Positions 13,225 to 15,748 of a stretch of DNA of 15,748 nt are shown here, piece after piece (position 1 is the first letter of the stretch; each line of letters begins with the position of its first letter). Both the position numbers and the translations under genes were made by a program. Source of the DNA: Alienimonas sp043951915 (GTDB lineage Bacteria; Planctomycetota; Planctomycetia; Planctomycetales; Planctomycetaceae); contig NZ_JBINJD010000117.1 in the NCBI RefSeq assembly GCF_043951915.1, forward strand, positions 1-15,748. Reading direction: 5' to 3'. The notes under the pieces are model-generated. The model searched no databases. It had not been told where the DNA came from and was given only the letters and a program-made list of their open reading frames with translations.

Positions 13225-14535
13225 ATGAGCGCGGGCGGCGAGACAGTTTTGGTCGTGGGCGGCGGCGGGCGGGAGCACGCCCTCTGCTGGAAACTCGCGC
13301 AGAGTCCCCTGGTCGGGACGGTGCTGTGCGCCCCGGGCAACGCCGGCACCGGCACGGAGACGGGCGTGGAAAACGTCCCGGTGAAGGACGACGACCTGCC
13401 CGGGCTCGTGGCGCTGGCGAAGGAGCGGAAGGTCGACCTCGTCGTGATCGGCCCGGAGAAGCCGCTCGTGCTGGGCCTGACCGACGAGTTGGAGAAGGCG
13501 GGGATCGCCGTGTTCGGGCCCTCCAAGGCCGCCGCGGAGCTGGAGGGCAGCAAGGCCTACAGCAAGAGCCTGATGAAACGGGCCGGCGTGCCGACCGCCG
13601 CCTTCGAGATCTTCAACAACGCCCACGCGGCCGCGGACTGGATCAGCGGCCGCAGCGAGCAGCCGCTCGTCGTGAAGGCCGACGGGCTGGCGGCCGGCAA
13701 GGGCGTGATCGTCTGCGACACCCGTGAGGAGGCGATGGACGCCGTCCGCCGGGTGCTCTCCGACCGCGAGTTCGGCGCCGCCGGCGCCCGGGCGGTCGTC
13801 GAGGAGAAGCTCGTCGGCGAGGAAGCCAGCGTGTTGGCGATCGTGGACGGGGCGACCATCGTGCCCCTCCCCGCCGCCCAGGACCACAAGGCCGCCCTCG
13901 ACGGCGACCGCGGGCCGAACACCGGCGGGATGGGCGCCTACACCCCCGCCCGGCTGGTGCACGAACGCCGCATGCAGCAGGTCGTCGAGCAGGTCCTCAT
14001 CCCGATCGTCCACCGCATGCAGCGGGACGACCGCCCGTTCCGCGGCATCCTCTACGCCGGGCTGATGTTCACCCGACGGGGACCGATGGTGCTGGAGTTC
14101 AACGTCCGCTTCGGCGACCCGGAGGTCCAACCGCTGCTGATGCGGATGAGCGGCGATCTCTACCCCCTGCTCAAAGCCGCCGCGGCCGGCAAGCTGGAGG
14201 ACGCCGCCCCGCCGACCTGGGACGACCGGGCCGCCGTCTGCGTGGTGATGGCCAGCGAGGGCTACCCGGGCGAGTACGAAACCGGCAAGACGATCCGCGG
14301 CCTCGCCGACGCGGCGGAACTGCCCGACACCAAGGTGTTCCACGCCGGCACGAAGTTCGGCGTCCGCGACGCCGAGGGGCGGGAGTCGATCGAAACCGCC
14401 GGCGGACGGGTGCTGGGCGTCACGGCGTTGGGCGACGACGTGACCGACGCCAAACGGCGGGCCTACGAGGCGGTCCGCCGCATCCGCTGGGAGGGCGCCT
14501 GGTGCCGCACCGACATCGCGGACAAGGGCCGGTGA
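13225..14535 (+). CDS. purD: Phosphoribosylamine-glycine ligase (GAR synthetase) PurD
   Basis: PurD joins glycine to 5-phosphoribosylamine with ATP, giving glycinamide ribonucleotide, the second step of de novo purine synthesis. The 436-residue ATP-grasp enzyme shows the N-terminal VLVVGGGGREHAL (8-20), APGNAG (36-41) and GPEKPL (76-81). The ATP-grasp core has PLVVKADGLAAGKGVIV (147-163), the invariant QDHKAALDGDRGPNTGGMGAYTP run starting at 219, and the metal-binding VLEFNVRFGDPE (289-300). The C-terminal domain keeps the ASEGYPGEYETG block. Length is standard. ATG 13225 begins five residues before the first beta strand, and no SD is present. It is a lone gene with its own -10 box; no other purine genes are visible. 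Confidence 0.97.
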   Translation: MSAGGETVLVVGGGGREHALCWKLAQSPLVGTVLCAPGNAGTGTETGVENVPVKDDDLPGLVALAKERKVDLVVIGPEKPLVLGLTDELEKAGIAVFGPSKAAAELEGSKAYSKSLMKRAGVPTAAFEIFNNAHAAADWISGRSEQPLVVKADGLAAGKGVIVCDTREEAMDAVRRVLSDREFGAAGARAVVEEKLVGEEASVLAIVDGATIVPLPAAQDHKAALDGDRGPNTGGMGAYTPARLVHERRMQQVVEQVLIPIVHRMQRDDRPFRGILYAGLMFTRRGPMVLEFNVRFGDPEVQPLLMRMSGDLYPLLKAAAAGKLEDAAPPTWDDRAAVCVVMASEGYPGEYETGKTIRGLADAAELPDTKVFHAGTKFGVRDAEGRESIETAGGRVLGVTALGDDVTDAKRRAYEAVRRIRWEGAWCRTDIADKGR

Positions 14536-14541
14536 TCACTT

Positions 14542-14602
14542 AGCCGCGACCGGAGGGAGCGTTTCGCGGGCGTCCCCGAACGCGCTCCCTCCGGTCGCGG
14601 CT
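14542..14602. repeat. Perfect 20-bp inverted repeat between convergent purD and sigma-factor genes
   Basis: Left arm AGCCGCGACCGGAGGGAGCG (14542-14561) is exactly complementary to the right arm at 14583-14602, with a 21-nt loop that can pair further (TTTCG against CGAACG). It fills the gap between the purD stop (14535) and the sigma-factor stop (14610). No T tract follows on either strand. It may act as a bidirectional transcript-end structure or be a dispersed palindromic element. Confidence 0.7.
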
Positions 14603-14609
14603 CACCGGG

Positions 14610-15485
14610 TTACCCGCCGAGCCCGCGGTTGAGGCGGCGCAACGCGTCGGTTTCGATCTGGCGGACGCGTTCGCGGGTGAGGCCGAGGACCTCGCCGATC
14701 TCCTTCAGGGTCTTCGGCTCGTCGCCGTCGAGGCCGAACCGCAGCCGCAGGATGGTGGACTCCCGCTCGTCCAGTTCGTCCATCAGGTCGAGGGCCCGGG
14801 CGATGCTGTCGGCCTCGGTGAGGTCCTCTTCCGGGGCGGGCGTTTTGTCGTCCGTCAGCATCTCGCCGAGGCTCCACCCGCCGTCGTCCGCGGCGCTCTG
14901 CGGGCTGGTCTGGTAGAGGGCGAGGGCCTTCTTGACGATCTCCAGCTTCCGCTTGGGGATCTCCAATTCTTTGGCGATCTCCTCCGGCGTCGCGGTGCGG
15001 CCGAGGGTGTCGGAGAGGTGGGCGGACATCTTCCGCCACTTGCCCAGCAGCTCGACCATGTAGGCCGGCACCCGCACGGTTTTGGCCGTGTTGACCAGCG
15101 CCCGCTTCACGGACTGCTTGATCCAATAGGAGGCGTAGGTGCTGAACCGGGTGCCCATGTCGGGGTCGAAGCCCTCGACGGCCCGCATCAGGCCAAGGTT
15201 GCCCTCCTCGATGAGGTCCGGCAGGGGCAATCCGCGGTTGGTGTAAGAGCGGCTGATGTTCACGACCAGCCGCAGGTTGGCCCGCACCATGTGGTCGCGG
15301 GCGTCCATGTCGCCCTGGGCGATGCGGCGGGCGAGGGACTTCTCCTCGTCGGCGCTCAGCAGCGGGGTCGCGTTGATCTCCCGCAGGTAGGTTTCGAGCG
15401 GGCTCTGAACGTGACCGCCCCGACGACCGGGAACGACGGTCCGGCGGCGGGCGGCGGTACGGGGGCGAGCGGCGAGGGCGGGCAA
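14610..15485 (-). CDS. RNA polymerase sigma-70 factor, RpoD/SigA-like without region 1.1
   Basis: A 291-residue sigma factor that directs RNA polymerase to promoters. Region 1.2 is SPLETYLREINATPLLSADE (28-47). Region 2 holds ANLRLVVNISRSYTNRGLPL, DLIEEGNLGLMRAVEGFDP and the -10-melting helix GTRFSTYASYWIKQSVKRAL (111-130). Region 3 is about 138-210. Region 4.2 is TLKEIGEVLGLTRERVRQIE (259-278), a -35-reading HTH. In region 2.4, Q124 matches E. coli RpoD Q437, but K127 stands where RpoD has T440, suggesting a group-2 (alternative primary-like) factor. The start is uncertain: the only start codon before region 1.2 is TTG 15485, and the frame closes upstream at 15540-15542. The N-terminus is Arg/Pro-rich. 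An intrinsic terminator from the gene to the right isolates it, so it should have its own promoter, but none was recognised between 15486 and 15696. Confidence 0.92.
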   Translation of the reverse strand: MPALAARPRTAARRRTVVPGRRGGHVQSPLETYLREINATPLLSADEEKSLARRIAQGDMDARDHMVRANLRLVVNISRSYTNRGLPLPDLIEEGNLGLMRAVEGFDPDMGTRFSTYASYWIKQSVKRALVNTAKTVRVPAYMVELLGKWRKMSAHLSDTLGRTATPEEIAKELEIPKRKLEIVKKALALYQTSPQSAADDGGWSLGEMLTDDKTPAPEEDLTEADSIARALDLMDELDERESTILRLRFGLDGDEPKTLKEIGEVLGLTRERVRQIETDALRRLNRGLGG

Positions 15486-15657
15486 GGTGCGGACCGGGGG
15501 CGGGGGGAACCTCCGCTCCGTCGGACCTGCTGTGCCGCGTCATCCTTGACGACGGCCGGGACGACGCTCGCCCCGCCCCGTAGTCATCGACCCGACGCCA
15601 CGGAAACCCGCACCCGAGGGCCGCGTTCGCCCCGCGATCCCCTCTCCCCCTGCGGGC

Positions 15658-15675
15658 GGCGCCGGTGGCGCCGGT
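15658..15675. repeat. Two tandem copies of a 9-bp unit
   Basis: GGCGCCGGT occurs twice in a row (15658-15666 and 15667-15675) upstream of the sigma-factor gene. Each unit contains the palindrome GGCGCC. It could be an operator pair or low-complexity GC sequence. Confidence 0.3.
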
Positions 15676-15696
15676 TACCGGGGAGGTCCGCGCACG

Positions 15697-15727
15697 AAAA
15701 ACGGCCCCGGTTCGAAAACCGGGGCCG
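15697..15727 (-). terminator. Intrinsic terminator of a minus-strand gene lying right of the window
   Basis: Arms CGGCCCCGGTT (15702-15712) and AACCGGGGCCG (15717-15727) are perfectly complementary. Read on the minus strand the loop is TTCG and the stem is followed at once by five T (15697-15701). This is a textbook terminator for transcription entering from the right. Confidence 0.88.
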
Positions 15728-15748
15728 CACGGTGAAGTTCGCTCGGTG

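Noticed and set aside
13186..14343. Long minus-strand frame opposite purD
   Set aside because: A His/Gly/Ala-rich mirror of purD. PurD motifs are complete on the plus strand.
15702..15727. T-arm-like GGTTCGAAAACC suggesting a tRNA
   Set aside because: No acceptor, D or anticodon arms can be placed around it. The structure is fully explained as a terminator hairpin on the minus strand.

Overview
The window is very GC-rich DNA with strongly GC-biased third codon positions. It carries ordinary chromosomal housekeeping genes plus two genes of less certain role. There is no rRNA, tRNA, CRISPR array, insertion sequence or phage gene. Several features suggest a planctomycete-type bacterium: mostly monocistronic, mixed-strand genes, few Shine-Dalgarno (SD) sequences, a pyrophosphate-type phosphofructokinase, an unattached sigma-54 activator and a HEAT-repeat exported protein. 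The taxonomic call is inference from style and gene content, not a database match.

Layout. The left edge holds the last codons of an unidentified plus-strand gene, converging on a family-4 glycosyltransferase (minus strand). Only 23 bp separate that gene from the divergent queA (tRNA queuosine synthesis). queA converges on a minus-strand pair, an integral-membrane HemX/CcsA-like protein and hemA (glutamyl-tRNA reductase), whose stop and start codons overlap. Upstream on the same strand lie a sigma-54-dependent activator (AAA+ plus Fis-type HTH, no sensory domain) and a 774-residue exported HEAT-like protein with an embedded degenerate receiver domain. A divergent 308-bp gap separates these from three plus-strand genes: lysA (diaminopimelate decarboxylase), a small single-pass membrane protein with an acidic tail, and pfp (PPi-dependent phosphofructokinase). 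pfp ends at a strong intrinsic terminator and converges on asd (aspartate-semialdehyde dehydrogenase). asd is divergent from purD (purine synthesis), which converges across a long inverted repeat on a primary-type sigma-70 factor gene. The right edge holds an intrinsic terminator for a minus-strand gene lying beyond the window.

How the genes work together. Asd and LysA both act in the aspartate-to-diaminopimelate/lysine route, at its early branch and its last step, but are not in one operon. HemA makes the first committed intermediate of C5 haem synthesis, and the co-translated membrane protein probably supports that step or haem/cytochrome handling. The activator and the HEAT/pseudo-receiver gene are same-strand neighbours and may be co-regulated.

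Most interesting signals. Several plus-strand promoters share a TANNNT -10 box followed within 0-2 nt by CCGCC. Two genes (queA and the hemX-like gene) have a -10 box exactly 6 nt before the start codon, which predicts leaderless mRNAs. The activator carries GAFTSA in place of GAFTGA. The exported HEAT protein has a receiver-like domain lacking the phospho-acceptor Asp. No clearly new multi-gene system is visible; the HEAT/pseudo-receiver plus activator pair is the best candidate for something undescribed.
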